Assembly: GCF_022179725.1 (NCBI RefSeq)
Contig: NZ_BPRC01000009.1
Span: forward strand, 124,001-188,000
Length of the DNA stretch: 64,000 nt
Source: Methylorubrum aminovorans
Lineage (GTDB): Bacteria; Pseudomonadota; Alphaproteobacteria; Rhizobiales; Beijerinckiaceae
Direction of reading: 5' to 3'
Below, in pieces: positions 43,569-52,857 of this stretch. The notes beneath the pieces are model-generated. The model did no database searches and was not told the origin of the DNA. It saw only the letters and a program-made list of their open reading frames with translations. The position numbers and the translations under genes are program-made. Position 1 is the first letter of the stretch; every line of letters starts with the position of its first letter.

Positions 43569-43648
43569 TCTCTCACAAATCGCCCGCCGCGCTGTCCTCG
43601 CACGTGGGAGAACGGTCGGTGACCGGGCGTCTTAGTAAGGCACTCTTA
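43569..43648 (-). repeat. Dispersed palindrome, family 1, copy C
   Basis: 80 bp in the opposite orientation to copies A and B. Its left edge is TCTCTCACAAATCGCCCGCC and its right edge GGGCGTCTTAGTAAGGCACT; the centre contains GAGAACGGTCGGTGACC, the complement of the A/B centre. The right end covers the TAA stop of the DUF4167 gene at 43646-43648. Confidence 0.85.
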
Positions 43649-44866
43649 CTCGGCCGCGTCCGGCGTATCCGTCTGGTCGGGAGCGGCCTCACCCTCGGCA
43701 CCCTTGTAGCGGGTTCGACGCCGCCGGGGCTTGGGCGCCGGCGCGTCGTCGGCCGCGGGCACCTCGGCGCTGGGGGCCGCTTCGCGCGGCTCCGGCGCGG
43801 AGCGCGGGGCCGGAGCATCGGCCGGAAGCGGAGCGGGATTGCGGGTCGCCGTCATCAGGAAGGCGGGCAGTGCCGACGGATCGGCTGCTTCGGCCGCCGC
43901 CGCGCGGCTGGCTTCGCTCGCGCGGCCACGCCCGCGCCGCGGCGCCGGGCTGTCGGGACGCACCGGTCCCTCGGAACGTGGGGAAGCCTCGGCGCGGGTC
44001 TCCTGACGCGGCTCGACCGGGCGCGCCTCTTGACGCGGCTCCTGCCGCGAGTCCTGGCGAGGCTCCTGACGCAGCGCCTCGGAGGGTTCGGGACGACCGT
44101 TCTCGAAGCGCGCGGCGTCGCGGCGGTTCTCACGCGGGCCCTCGCGGCCTTCCTGAGTCTGCGGCCCGAAATCCTGCCGGTAATCCTGCCGCCGGTCCTG
44201 CCGGTAATCCGGGCGATGACCGTCCTGACGGGGATAGTCCTGGCGGTCCTGACGCTCGGGCCGGTCCTGACGCTCGGGTCGGTCTTGCCGATCCTGGCGG
44301 AAGTCCTGCCGCGGCTCGCCGCGGTTATAATCCTGCCGGTTGCCCTCGAAGCGCTGGCCCCGGTCGTTGCGGTCGCGGCCCTGGAAACGCTGGTTCCGGT
44401 CTCCGCGCTCGTTGCGGTCGCGGCCCTGGTTCCGACCGTCGAAGTCGTGGCGCTCGAACGGCTGCGGCTGCTGAGTCGGGTCGCCGTACTCGTCTGCGCC
44501 GTAGCCGAAGCCCTGGCGGCCGCCCTCGGGGCCCTGGCCCTGACCCTGGACGGTCTCGTCGTCGCCCTCCTCGTCCTCGTCGAAGCCGTTGCGGGCATAG
44601 CCCTGGCTGACCTGGGGACGGCCCGGCTCCTGGGCACTGGTGATGATGCGGAAATAGTGTTCGCCGTGCTGGAAGTAATTCTCAGCCGCGACCGGATCGC
44701 CGCTCGCCAGCGCGTCGCGAGCGAGCTGCGCGTACTTGTCGGCGATATGCTGGGCGGTGCCGCGGATTTTGACGTCGGGACCGTTCGACTCGTAGGAGCG
44801 CGTCAGCGGATTCGGACCCTTGGGCCGATTGCGACCCCGCATCCGTCGATTCTGGTTTGGTCTCAT
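43646..44866 (-). CDS. DUF4167 domain protein with long low-complexity tail
   Basis: A 406-residue protein. The N-terminal domain (about 10-80) is DUF4167: RMRGRNRPKGPNPLTRSYES, VKIRGTAQHIADKYAQLARD, AENYFQHGEHYFRIITSAQ. The rest is disordered, rich in Arg, Asp and Gln, with repeated units such as RPERQDRPERQDRQDY and YRQDRRQDYRQDFG (about 190-235), then Pro/Ala-rich and basic at the end. It is conserved in Rhizobiales next to prmC and prfA and is suspected to bind RNA or nucleic acid; direct evidence is lacking. Confidence 0.88.
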   Translation of the reverse strand: MRPNQNRRMRGRNRPKGPNPLTRSYESNGPDVKIRGTAQHIADKYAQLARDALASGDPVAAENYFQHGEHYFRIITSAQEPGRPQVSQGYARNGFDEDEEGDDETVQGQGQGPEGGRQGFGYGADEYGDPTQQPQPFERHDFDGRNQGRDRNERGDRNQRFQGRDRNDRGQRFEGNRQDYNRGEPRQDFRQDRQDRPERQDRPERQDRQDYPRQDGHRPDYRQDRRQDYRQDFGPQTQEGREGPRENRRDAARFENGRPEPSEALRQEPRQDSRQEPRQEARPVEPRQETRAEASPRSEGPVRPDSPAPRRGRGRASEASRAAAAEAADPSALPAFLMTATRNPAPLPADAPAPRSAPEPREAAPSAEVPAADDAPAPKPRRRRTRYKGAEGEAAPDQTDTPDAAE

Positions 44867-45399
44867 CGGCCTCGATTGACCCTCGTTAACCTGTCGCTCA
44901 GCGTGACTGACAGCGCCGGAGCCCTGCTCGCGGGCGAAGCGGGCCGGGCGCGAGGCACCCGAGCGCGCACATCCCGCGATGTTTGCCGCTCGTCCGGTGG
45001 CTGCGCTCCGTTCGGCGCGCCGCGAGACATCCCTCGACTGTCAGGTTCGATCCCACCGAGCCTGACCGCGACTGCCGGAGCGCGTCCGCTCGATGGTGGG
45101 AAGACCGTCCGAGGCCGGAGGACACGGTCAAAACCGATCCTGCCGATACCGTCTTGAAGAGTGCCCCACAAAACTCCCGGAATTCGGGAACCCCTTGGCC
45201 GTAACGGCGCAGCGGGTGTTTTGCGAGAGACGCTCAACGGGCCGTTGGCGGTCTGCATATCTAAGCTAGTGACTGACGCCCTCGACAACAAGCATTTTTT
45301 CGGAGCAATGGCGGCTTATGCCGAATTTCTGCGGCGTCCGTGGCATTTTGCGGGGCGTTTTGCACCCTGCCGCACCGGCCAATCCACTTCTTCGTTCCG
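44867..45399. other. 533-bp gap between DUF4167 and prmC
   Basis: It holds family 1 copy D (45159-45236) and no supported gene; open frames have poor codon bias. The segment before the DUF4167 start presumably carries its promoter. A somewhat AT-richer patch at 45255-45310 contains AAGCATTTTTTCGG, which has no clear hairpin. Confidence 0.5.
45159..45236 (+). repeat. Dispersed palindrome, family 1, copy D
   Basis: 78 bp, the most diverged copy. The left edge GAGTGCCCCACAAAACTCCC and right edge GCGGGTGTTTTGCGAGAGAC match the family, but the centre differs and contains a separate stem CCCGGAATTCGGG. It is the only family 1 copy not attached to a stop codon. Confidence 0.7.
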
Positions 45400-46284
45400 T
45401 CACCTGCCCGCCAAGGATGGCCGAAGCGTGACGACCCGGTCATTGCCGGCGAGATCCCGGCCGACATTCACATCCTCGAATCCCATCGCCCGCGCGAGGT
45501 CGACGAGCGCCGCCCCCTGATCGTAGCCGATCTCCAGGACGAGGGCGCCGCCCGCGGCGAGCAGGCCGGGCCGACGCGCGATCCCGCGAAGAATCGCCCG
45601 GTAGGCGTCGAGGCCGTCGGCGCCGCCGTCGAGTGCGGCGTGCGGATCGTGCAGGCGCACCTCCGGCGCGAGCGTCGCGACGACGGAGGCAGCGATATAG
45701 GGCGGGTTTGAAACGATCAGGTCGAACGGCCCGGTCAGGGCATCGAGCCAGGAGCCGCACAGGAAGGCGGCCCGGTCCCCAACGCCATTATCCGCCGCGT
45801 TCCGGCGGGCGACCGCGAGCGCGCCCTCCGCCCGGTCCACACCGATGCCGAAGGCTTTGGGGCGCTCGTGCAGCAGCGCCACGAGGATGCAGCCGGTGCC
45901 GGTGCCGAGATCGATCAGGTGCAGCGGACGATCCCTCTCGGGAAACAGCCGCAGCGCGGCCTCCACTACGCTCTCGGTGTCGGACCGCGGCACCAGCGTC
46001 TCCGGTCCGAGGGCGAAGGGCAGCCCCCAGAACTCCCAGGCGCCGATAATCCGCGCCACCGGCTCGCCCGCGCACCGCCGCGCCGCTGCGTCACTCAGAG
46101 CGCGCGCACCGGCCGCGCCGATCGGCTCGCGCCCGCGGAGCGACAGGTCGAGAGGGGTGAGCGCGAGGGCGTGCAGGGCGAGGAAGCGGGCGTCCGTGCG
46201 CGCGTCCGGCAGGCCGGCCTCTTCGAAGACCCGGACGAGATGGCGCAGGGCGGCTTCACGGGAGAGGGTGTGATCGAAGCTCAT
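45400..46284 (-). CDS. prmC: Release factor glutamine methyltransferase PrmC (HemK)
   Basis: A 294-residue SAM methyltransferase that N5-methylates the Gln of the GGQ loop in release factors. The N-terminal helical domain has LPDARTDARFLALHALAL and the substrate loop GAWEFWGLPFALGPETLVPR with the usual PRxDTE. The SAM motif is IDLGTGTGCILVALL and the catalytic NPPY is in DLIVSNPPYIAAS. The ATG at 46284 begins the domain; an upstream ATG at 46323 would add 13 residues. It follows prfA, its substrate gene, on the same strand, an arrangement widely conserved in bacteria. Confidence 0.94.
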   Translation of the reverse strand: MSFDHTLSREAALRHLVRVFEEAGLPDARTDARFLALHALALTPLDLSLRGREPIGAAGARALSDAAARRCAGEPVARIIGAWEFWGLPFALGPETLVPRSDTESVVEAALRLFPERDRPLHLIDLGTGTGCILVALLHERPKAFGIGVDRAEGALAVARRNAADNGVGDRAAFLCGSWLDALTGPFDLIVSNPPYIAASVVATLAPEVRLHDPHAALDGGADGLDAYRAILRGIARRPGLLAAGGALVLEIGYDQGAALVDLARAMGFEDVNVGRDLAGNDRVVTLRPSLAGR

Positions 46285-46423
46285 GCCGGACAGCGCGGGA
46301 CGTGTCCGCGCCTTCTCCCCCATCCCGATCGGGCCCGCCCGGCTTGAGCACACGCTCGCAGGTCTCGGGCAAGCCCGCGGTCCGGCGCGGAAAGGGTTTC
46401 GTAGCGTCCCACTCGATCAGGGA

Positions 46424-47509
46424 TCACGCCATCCCCTCGGCCGCCAGCAATTCGGCCTGATGCTCGGTGACCAGCGCGTCGATCACCTCGTCGAGCGCCG
46501 GGCCGGCCATGACCTCTTCCAGCTTGTAGAGGGTCAGGTTGATGCGGTGGTCGGTGACGCGCCCTTGCGGGAAGTTGTAGGTGCGGATGCGCTCGGAGCG
46601 GTCGCCGGAGCCGACCTGGGCCTTGCGATCGGCGGCCCGCGCCGAATCCTTGGCCGTGCGCTCGGCGTCGAACAGCTTGGCCCGCAGCAGCGCCATGGCG
46701 CGCGCCCGGTTCTTGTGCTGCGAGCGCTCCTCCTGCACGAACACCACCACGCCGGACGGGATGTGGGTGATGCGGATCGCCGATTCCGTCTTGTTGACGT
46801 GCTGGCCGCCGGCGCCCTGCGCCCGCATGGTGTCGATCTTCAGATCGGCCTCGTTGACGACCACATCGACCTCCTCCGCCTCCGGCAGCACGGCGACGGT
46901 GGCGGCGGAGGTGTGGATGCGTCCCTGCGTCTCGGTGTCGGGCACGCGCTGGACGCGGTGAGCCCCGCTCTCGAACTTGAGCCGCGAGAACACGGAACGG
47001 CCCTTCACCTCGGCGACCACCTCGCGGTAGCCGCCGACGGTGCCCTCGCTCTCCGAGATCACCTCGACGCGCCAGCCCTTCGACTCGGCGTATTTCGCGT
47101 ACATCCGGAACAGGTCGCCCGCGAACAGGGCGGCCTCGTCGCCGCCGGTGCCGGCGCGGATTTCGAGGATCGCGCTCTTCTCGTCGGCCGCATCCTTGGG
47201 CAGCAGCATGAGCTGCAGCGCGCGGTGGGCCGTCTCCAGCGCCTCCTCGGCTTCGGGCTTCTCCTCGGCCGCGAGCGCGCGCATCTCGGGATCGCCGCCG
47301 GGCTCGTCGATCAGCGCGCGGATGCCGGCGAGGTTGGCCTCGGCCGCCCGGTAATGCTGGATCGCCGCGACGACGCCGTCGAGTTCGGACAGTTCGCGGG
47401 AGAGCTGCACGATCGTCTCGGCCTCGGCCGAGCCGTCGGCGAGCTGCGCCGTCACAAAGGCGTGCCGGGCCAGGATGGCGTCGAGGCGATCGGAAGGAAT
47501 GGGTGTCAT
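46424..47509 (-). CDS. prfA: Peptide chain release factor 1
   Basis: A 361-residue translation termination factor for UAA/UAG. The GGQ loop is in [20 protein letters not shown], whose Gln is the PrmC target. The tripeptide recognition region around [20 protein letters not shown] and the end [18 protein letters not shown] are typical. Domain 1 covers about residues 1-100, and [18 protein letters not shown] is the conserved domain 2 motif. Length is normal. It lies between prmC (downstream) and the DUF2268 gene. Confidence 0.97.
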   Translation of the reverse strand: MTPIPSDRLDAILARHAFVTAQLADGSAEAETIVQLSRELSELDGVVAAIQHYRAAEANLAGIRALIDEPGGDPEMRALAAEEKPEAEEALETAHRALQLMLLPKDAADEKSAILEIRAGTGGDEAALFAGDLFRMYAKYAESKGWRVEVISESEGTVGGYREVVAEVKGRSVFSRLKFESGAHRVQRVPDTETQGRIHTSAATVAVLPEAEEVDVVVNEADLKIDTMRAQGAGGQHVNKTESAIRITHIPSGVVVFVQEERSQHKNRARAMALLRAKLFDAERTAKDSARAADRKAQVGSGDRSERIRTYNFPQGRVTDHRINLTLYKLEEVMAGPALDEVIDALVTEHQAELLAAEGMA

Positions 47510-47702
47510 CGCCTGCTGGAATACTCGTCGATGGTGCGCGTCGGATCGGAAAGAGACGGGGCGGATCGCACGGCCGCTTCGGCTGGCTCGCCGGAACGGC
47601 AGCGTTCATGGCGGTCCGACCGGCACCCGTTACCCGTGCGGCGACCGCGAGGGAAGACGTACCCGCATAAGCCGTGGGCCTGAGGGATCGTTTACGGGCC
47701 GC

Positions 47703-48362
47703 TCACGCCGCGGCGGACCACGGAGAGGCGGCGAGGACGACATCCGCCGGCACGTTCACCCAGGTCTCGCCCTCGGGCGCAGGATTGGCAGCGAGCCAGT
47801 CGCCGACGATCCGGTAGCCGAGAGTGTAGCCGAGCCAGCGCGGATGACGGCCGCCCGCGCCAAAGAACCAGCCGGCGTGATCCTGATTGGGCGCCCGCAA
47901 CTCCGCCGCACTCGGGCGATGGGCGCGCAACGCCGCGTCGTCCAGGGCGCATTCCCAAGGTTCGGGGGACGCGTCGAAGAGCGTCCCGGCGAAGTGCCCA
48001 GCCAGTCCCTCGCTGACGAGCGCCTCGCCCAGCGTATCACCGTATCCGGGTCCAGCGAAGCGACGGCAGTGATGCACCTCATGGGCGATCGTCCGCCGGA
48101 TGTCGCCGTGATCGAGGCTCACGGCGAAGTTCGGATTGAGCGGATCGACCGTGAGCGAGCACAGGCCCGGACGGTAGGCGCGGCCGGTCGTCCCGACTTC
48201 CGGAATGACCGCGCCGGTCACGCGCTCGACGAGGATGTCCAGCTGAAACGGCGGCAGGATGCCGGCGACGGCCTGACGGGCCGCCTCGATTTCCAGGCCG
48301 ATCCGATCACGCCAAGCCGCAAGGTCGCCCTCGGCTTCAAGCCAGTGCAGACGCCAGTCCAA
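47703..48362 (-). CDS. DUF2268 predicted zinc-dependent protease
   Basis: A 219-residue protein. The metal motif is RRTIAHEVHHCRRFAGPGYG (HExxH, about residue 90-95), and GEALVSEGLAGHFAGTLF supplies a downstream Glu, as in the DUF2268 family (YjaZ/HSP17-like predicted Zn proteases). The N-terminal part VERVTGAVIPEVGTTGRAY and C-terminal GYTLGYRIVGDWLA also fit. No signal peptide is seen. Biological substrate is unknown. It interrupts the lysC-ptsP-prfA-prmC block and is close to ptsP (14 bp). Confidence 0.83.
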   Translation of the reverse strand: MDWRLHWLEAEGDLAAWRDRIGLEIEAARQAVAGILPPFQLDILVERVTGAVIPEVGTTGRAYRPGLCSLTVDPLNPNFAVSLDHGDIRRTIAHEVHHCRRFAGPGYGDTLGEALVSEGLAGHFAGTLFDASPEPWECALDDAALRAHRPSAAELRAPNQDHAGWFFGAGGRHPRWLGYTLGYRIVGDWLAANPAPEGETWVNVPADVVLAASPWSAAA

Positions 48363-48376
48363 ACAATCCTCCGACG

Positions 48377-50638
48377 CTAGATCGGCACGCCGTTCGCCTT
48401 CGCATAGGCCGTGAGCGCGGGCCGGACCGAGGCGCCGTCGGTCACGCGGGTCAGTTCGGACTCGATCAGCTGCGCGACCTCGCCGGCATGGGCGGAGAGG
48501 ACCATCGCCTTGACCGGGCCGATCGCGGCCGGCGACATCGAGAACTCGCGGAAGCCGAGGCCGATCAGCGCCAGCGCCTCAAGCGGGCGCCCGCCGATCT
48601 CGCCGCAGACGGTGGCGGGGCAGCCTTGGGCGGTCGCACGCTCGGCGATCAGGCGGAAGGCACGCATCGCCGCCCCACACAGGGGATCGAAGCGGTTGGC
48701 CACGCGCCGGTTCTCGCGATCGACCGCGAACAGGAACTGCATCAGGTCGTTGGAGCCGACCGACAGGAAATCCGCCTCGCGGGCGATCTCGTCGATCTGG
48801 AACAGCAGCGAGGGCACCTCGACCATCGCGCCGAGGCGGCAATCGCTGGGCAAAAGGTAGCCGTGACGGCGCAAATGCGCCTTCTCGCGCTCGACGATGT
48901 CGCGGGCGCGGGTGAATTCCTCGACGGTGGCGACCATCGGGAACATGATCTTGATCGGGCGGCCCGCCGCCGCCTTGAGAAGCGCCCGCAACTGCACCCG
49001 CAGCAGCGCCGGCCGGTCGAGGCCGATCCGGATCGCCCGCCAGCCGAGCGCGGGGTTCTCCTCCTCGAGCGCCGGCATGTAGGGGAGGATCTTGTCCCCG
49101 CCGATGTCGAGGGTGCGGATCGTGACCGGCAGGTCGCCGGTGGCCGAATAGACCGCCTCGTAGAGCGTCTGCTGCTCGGCCGCCGAGGGCATCCGCTCGG
49201 CGATCATGAATTGCAGCTCGGTGCGGAACAGGCCGACGCCCTCCGCCCCGGTCTCGTGCAGATGGGTGAGATCGACGAGCAGGCCCGCATTGAGGTGCAG
49301 GCCGATCTTCACGCCGTCGCGGGTGACGGCGGGCACGTCGCGCAGAGCCCTGTACTGCTCCTGCCGCCGGGCGCGCAGGCGCACCATCTCGGCGTAGGAG
49401 GCCTCGACCTCAGGGGTCGGCCTGATCTGGACCTCGCCGGAGAGGCCGTCGACGATGATCGCGTCGCCCGAATCGCACAGGCCGGTGGCGTTGGCGATCT
49501 CGCCCACCGCCGGAATGCCGAGCGCCCGGGCGACGATGGCGATGTGGCTCGTCGGCCCCCCCTCCTCCAGCACGACGCCACGCAGGCGGGCCCGGTCGTA
49601 GTCGAGGAGTGCGGCCGGTCCCATGGAGCGGGCGACCAGGATCGCGTTCTCCGGCAATCCGTCGCCGCCCCGCCCCTCCTGGCCGACGAGGCGGCGCAAC
49701 AGGCGGTTGGCGAGGTCGTCGAGGTCGTGCAGGCGGTCGCGCAGGTAAGGGTCGCTCTGGCGCAGCATCCGGGCGCGGTTGTCCGACTGCACCCGCTCGA
49801 CCGCGGCCTCCGCCGTCAGGCCCGACTGCACCGCCTCGCGCATCCGCCGCAGCCAGCCCTTGTCGTGGGCGAACATGCGGACGGTCTCGAGGATCTCGCG
49901 GGACTCGCCCGAACTGAGGCCGTCGCCGCGCTCGACCAATTCGTCGATGGCCGAGCGCACGTCCTCGATCGCCGATTCCAGCCGCTCCATCTCGCGCTCG
50001 ACGTTCTCCGCGATCAGCGTCTTCACGACGATGCGCGGCTCGTGCAGCACCACGTGGCCGAGCCCGATCCCGTCGGCGAGCGCCACGCCGCGCTGGCTCA
50101 CCGGGCGGCGCGCGGCAGTGCCGGCGCCGGGGGCGAGCGCCTGGAGTTCGCCGGAGGCGATCAGCTCCGCCAGCACCATGGCGGTGGTCTGGAGCGCCTC
50201 GATCTCCTCCTCGGAATAGACCCGATAGGTCTTGTTCTGGACCACCAGCACGCCGAGCGTATTCCCGGCCCGCAGGAGCGGCACGCCGAGAAAGGCGTGG
50301 TAGATCTCCTCGCCCGTTTCCGGCCGATACGAGAACGAGGGGTGCGACTGCGCGTCGGACAGCGCCAGCGGCTCGGCGGTCTTGGCAATCAGGCCGACGA
50401 GGCCCTCGTCGGCGCGCATGCGGGTGATGTGGACCGCGTCGCGGTTCAGACCCTCGGTTGCAAACAGTTCGAGAGTGTTGTCATCGCGCACCACATAGAC
50501 CGAGCACACCTCGGCGATCACGTTCGCCGCGATGAGGACGACGATCCGATCGAGGCGCTGCTGCGGACTGACCGGCTCCGCCATGGCTTCGCGGAGCCGG
50601 CGCAGCAGCAGGCGCGGGCCTCCGGGCGCAGCGGGCAT
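48377..50638 (-). CDS. ptsP: Phosphoenolpyruvate-protein phosphotransferase PtsP (EI-Ntr)
   Basis: A 753-residue Enzyme I of the nitrogen phosphotransferase system. The N-terminal GAF domain (about 20-165) includes ELFATEGLNRDAVHITRM. The phospho-His domain carries GGPTSHIAIVARALGIPAV, where the His takes phosphate from PEP. The C-terminal PEP-binding TIM barrel includes GVGLFRTELQFMIAERMPS, TIRTLDIGGDKILPY, MVEVPSLLFQIDEI and VGSNDLMQFLFAVDREN. The active cysteine region TVCGEIGGRPLEALALIGLG is intact. It phosphorylates NPr and then EIIA-Ntr, linking N status to transporters and stress responses. The ATG at 50638 is chosen as the family start. It is downstream of lysC, as usual in Rhizobiales. 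Confidence 0.95.
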   Translation of the reverse strand: MPAAPGGPRLLLRRLREAMAEPVSPQQRLDRIVVLIAANVIAEVCSVYVVRDDNTLELFATEGLNRDAVHITRMRADEGLVGLIAKTAEPLALSDAQSHPSFSYRPETGEEIYHAFLGVPLLRAGNTLGVLVVQNKTYRVYSEEEIEALQTTAMVLAELIASGELQALAPGAGTAARRPVSQRGVALADGIGLGHVVLHEPRIVVKTLIAENVEREMERLESAIEDVRSAIDELVERGDGLSSGESREILETVRMFAHDKGWLRRMREAVQSGLTAEAAVERVQSDNRARMLRQSDPYLRDRLHDLDDLANRLLRRLVGQEGRGGDGLPENAILVARSMGPAALLDYDRARLRGVVLEEGGPTSHIAIVARALGIPAVGEIANATGLCDSGDAIIVDGLSGEVQIRPTPEVEASYAEMVRLRARRQEQYRALRDVPAVTRDGVKIGLHLNAGLLVDLTHLHETGAEGVGLFRTELQFMIAERMPSAAEQQTLYEAVYSATGDLPVTIRTLDIGGDKILPYMPALEEENPALGWRAIRIGLDRPALLRVQLRALLKAAAGRPIKIMFPMVATVEEFTRARDIVEREKAHLRRHGYLLPSDCRLGAMVEVPSLLFQIDEIAREADFLSVGSNDLMQFLFAVDRENRRVANRFDPLCGAAMRAFRLIAERATAQGCPATVCGEIGGRPLEALALIGLGFREFSMSPAAIGPVKAMVLSAHAGEVAQLIESELTRVTDGASVRPALTAYAKANGVPI

Positions 50639-50709
50639 CGTGTCGTCAATCCGGGTCGGCCGGCGCAACCCTGGCTGGTGAGCCGTGGGGCCGACGCCGA
50701 CGAGAACGG

Positions 50710-51945
50710 TCAGGCCTGGTCGAGGCCGTATAGCGAGTGGAGCGTGCGCACGGCAAGCTCCGTGTAGGCGGCGTCGATCAGGACCGAGAACTTGATCTCG
50801 GAGGTGGTGATGGCGCGAATGTTGATACCCTTCTGCGCCAGCGCCCGGAAGGCCTTGGCTGCAACGCCCGCATGCGAGCGCATGCCGACGCCGATCGCCG
50901 ACACCTTCACGACATCGGTGGCGCCCTCGATCTGGCCGAACTGGATCGTGTCGCGTTGAGCGTCGAGGATGGCGCGGGAGCGCTCGTACTCGGCCGCCGG
51001 CACGGTGAAGGTCATGTCGGTGGTCGATTGGTCGCCGGACACGGTCTGGATGATCATGTCGACGTTGATGTTGGCATCCGCCAGCGGGCCGAAGATCGCC
51101 GCGGCGATGCCGGGGCTGTCCTTCACGGCGCGCAGGGTGATCTGCGCCTCGTCCTTCGAGAAGGCGATGCCGGTGATGATCTGCTGTTCCACGATTTGGT
51201 CCTCGTCGCAGATGAGGGTGCCCGGCCGCGCGGCATCGGGGGGATCGAAGGAGGAGCGCACCGTGGTCGGCACCCGGTGCACCATGGCGAGCTCGACGGA
51301 GCGCACCTGGAGCACCTTGGCGCCGAGCGACGCCATCTCCAGCATCTCCTCGAAGGTCACCCGCTCCATGCGCTGCGCTTTGGGCACCACGCGCGGATCG
51401 GTGGTGTAGACCCCGTCGACATCGGTGTAGATGTCGCAGCGCTCGGCGCCGATGGCGGCGGCGATGGCCACGGCCGAGGTGTCCGAGCCACCGCGTCCGA
51501 GCGTCGCGATGCGGCCGGTCTCGGCGTTCACGCCCTGGAAGCCGGCGATGACGGCGACCTCGCCGCGCTTGAAGCCCTCGTCGAGGTTCTTCGGGTCGAT
51601 GCCCTCGATCCGGGCCGAGCCGTGGGCATCCGAGGTGTGGATCGGGATCTGCCAGCCCTGCCAGGAGCGGGCCTTGATCCCGTCCTTGTTGAGCGCGATC
51701 GCCAGCAACCCCGAAGTCACCTGCTCGCCGGACGCCACGACGGTGTCGTACTCCGCTGCACCGTAGAGCGGATCGGCGTCCTTGACCCAGCCGACCAGCT
51801 CGTTGGTCTTGCCGGACATCGCCGAGACCACGACCGCGACTTCGTAGCCGGCCGCGACCTCGCGGGCGACGTGGCGCGCCACGTTGCGGATGCGGTCGAC
51901 GTTGGCGACGGAGGTGCCGCCGAATTTCATCACCAAACGGGGCAT
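50710..51945 (-). CDS. lysC: Aspartate kinase (aspartokinase)
   Basis: A 411-residue monofunctional aspartokinase, the first step to Lys, Thr and Met. The kinase domain starts RLVMKFGGTSVANVDRIRNV and includes VVVSAMSGKTNELVGW, GRGGSDTSAVAIAAAIGAER and CDIYTDVDGVYTTDPRVV. Two C-terminal ACT domains follow: QITLRAVKDSPGIAAAIFG with DANINVDMIIQTVS, and KVSAIGVGMRSHAGVAAKAF with GINIRAITTSEIKFSVLID. Length and composition match the alphaproteobacterial enzyme. Feedback control by lysine and threonine is expected from the ACT domains. Confidence 0.97.
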   Translation of the reverse strand: MPRLVMKFGGTSVANVDRIRNVARHVAREVAAGYEVAVVVSAMSGKTNELVGWVKDADPLYGAAEYDTVVASGEQVTSGLLAIALNKDGIKARSWQGWQIPIHTSDAHGSARIEGIDPKNLDEGFKRGEVAVIAGFQGVNAETGRIATLGRGGSDTSAVAIAAAIGAERCDIYTDVDGVYTTDPRVVPKAQRMERVTFEEMLEMASLGAKVLQVRSVELAMVHRVPTTVRSSFDPPDAARPGTLICDEDQIVEQQIITGIAFSKDEAQITLRAVKDSPGIAAAIFGPLADANINVDMIIQTVSGDQSTTDMTFTVPAAEYERSRAILDAQRDTIQFGQIEGATDVVKVSAIGVGMRSHAGVAAKAFRALAQKGINIRAITTSEIKFSVLIDAAYTELAVRTLHSLYGLDQA

Positions 51946-52119
51946 GTCGCGTCCGGTCTGCTCATCTTGTCCCCACGGTCCCGGCCGCGAGGCCGGCGCG
52001 CCGGCTTCAGGAAAACAACACGGCGCGGCTGTACCGGGAATGCGCCCGGCGGGTACAAGGGCCCCCCGGCCGTGTCAATCGGACGGACCGTAGGTTCAAA
52101 TGATGCGAAAGTGAGCCGG

Positions 52120-52857
52120 ATGACGGGTGCCTCGATCGATCGGGACGAAGTGGCGCGCTTCGACGCCCTGGCCGCGCGCTGGTGGGATGAGCGCGGGCCG
52201 ATGGCGGTTCTGCACAAGTTCAATCCGGTCCGGGTCGGCTATATCCGCGACGAGGCCTGCCGGGTCTTCGACCGCGACCCGGCTGCGCCTTTCCCCCTCG
52301 AAGGGCTCAGCGTCATCGACATCGGCTGCGGCGGCGGCGTGCTGTCGGAGCCTCTGGCCCGGCTCGGCGCGACGGTCACGGGCCTCGATCCGGCGACCGG
52401 CAACATCGTGGCGGCCCGCGCCCATGCCGAGGCCGAGGGGCTGACCATCGACTATCGCGACGAGACCATCGAGGCGGTGGCGGCGCGGGGCGAGCGCTTC
52501 GACATCGTGCTTGCGATGGAGGTGCTCGAGCACGTCTCCGACCGCGCCGGCTTCCTGCGCGCCTGCTGCACCACCGTGAAGCCCGGCGGGCTGCTGTTTG
52601 CCGCCACCCTCAACCGGACGATGCGTTCCTTCGCGCTCGCCATCGTCGGCGCCGAATACGTGTTGCGCTGGCTGCCGCGGGGCACCCACGACTGGGAAAA
52701 GTTCGTGACGCCGGCCGAACTCGCCGCCGACATCGCGGCGGGCGGCCTTACCGTCACTGACACCACCGGCGTTGTCTACAATCCGCTGGGCGATTCCTGG
52801 CGCGCGAGCCGCGACACGGGGGTGAACTACATGGTCGCGGCCCACCGCCCCGCCTGA
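52120..52857 (+). CDS. ubiG: Ubiquinone biosynthesis O-methyltransferase UbiG
   Basis: A 245-residue SAM methyltransferase for both O-methylation steps of ubiquinone synthesis. The N-terminal family motif is DEVARFDALAARWWDERGPM, followed by HKFNPVRVGYIRDEACR. The SAM site is VIDIGCGGGVLSEPLARLG, and IVLAMEVLEHVSDRAGFLRA is motif II. FAATLNRTMRSFALAIVGAE and LPRGTHDWEKFVTPAEL are typical of UbiG. The ATG at 52120 starts the family N-terminus, although the same frame stays open far upstream. It diverges from lysC. Its TGA stop is directly followed by family 1 copy E. Confidence 0.95.
   Translation: MTGASIDRDEVARFDALAARWWDERGPMAVLHKFNPVRVGYIRDEACRVFDRDPAAPFPLEGLSVIDIGCGGGVLSEPLARLGATVTGLDPATGNIVAARAHAEAEGLTIDYRDETIEAVAARGERFDIVLAMEVLEHVSDRAGFLRACCTTVKPGGLLFAATLNRTMRSFALAIVGAEYVLRWLPRGTHDWEKFVTPAELAADIAAGGLTVTDTTGVVYNPLGDSWRASRDTGVNYMVAAHRPA

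Noticed and set aside
44150..44330. Tandem-like CTGCCGGT/CCTGACGCTCGG repeats
   Set aside because: They encode the repeated RQD/RPE units of the DUF4167 protein; no spacer structure of a CRISPR array.
50737..52119. Long upstream extension of the ubiG frame
   Set aside because: This part is antisense to lysC and has shadow composition; UbiG similarity starts only at 52120.
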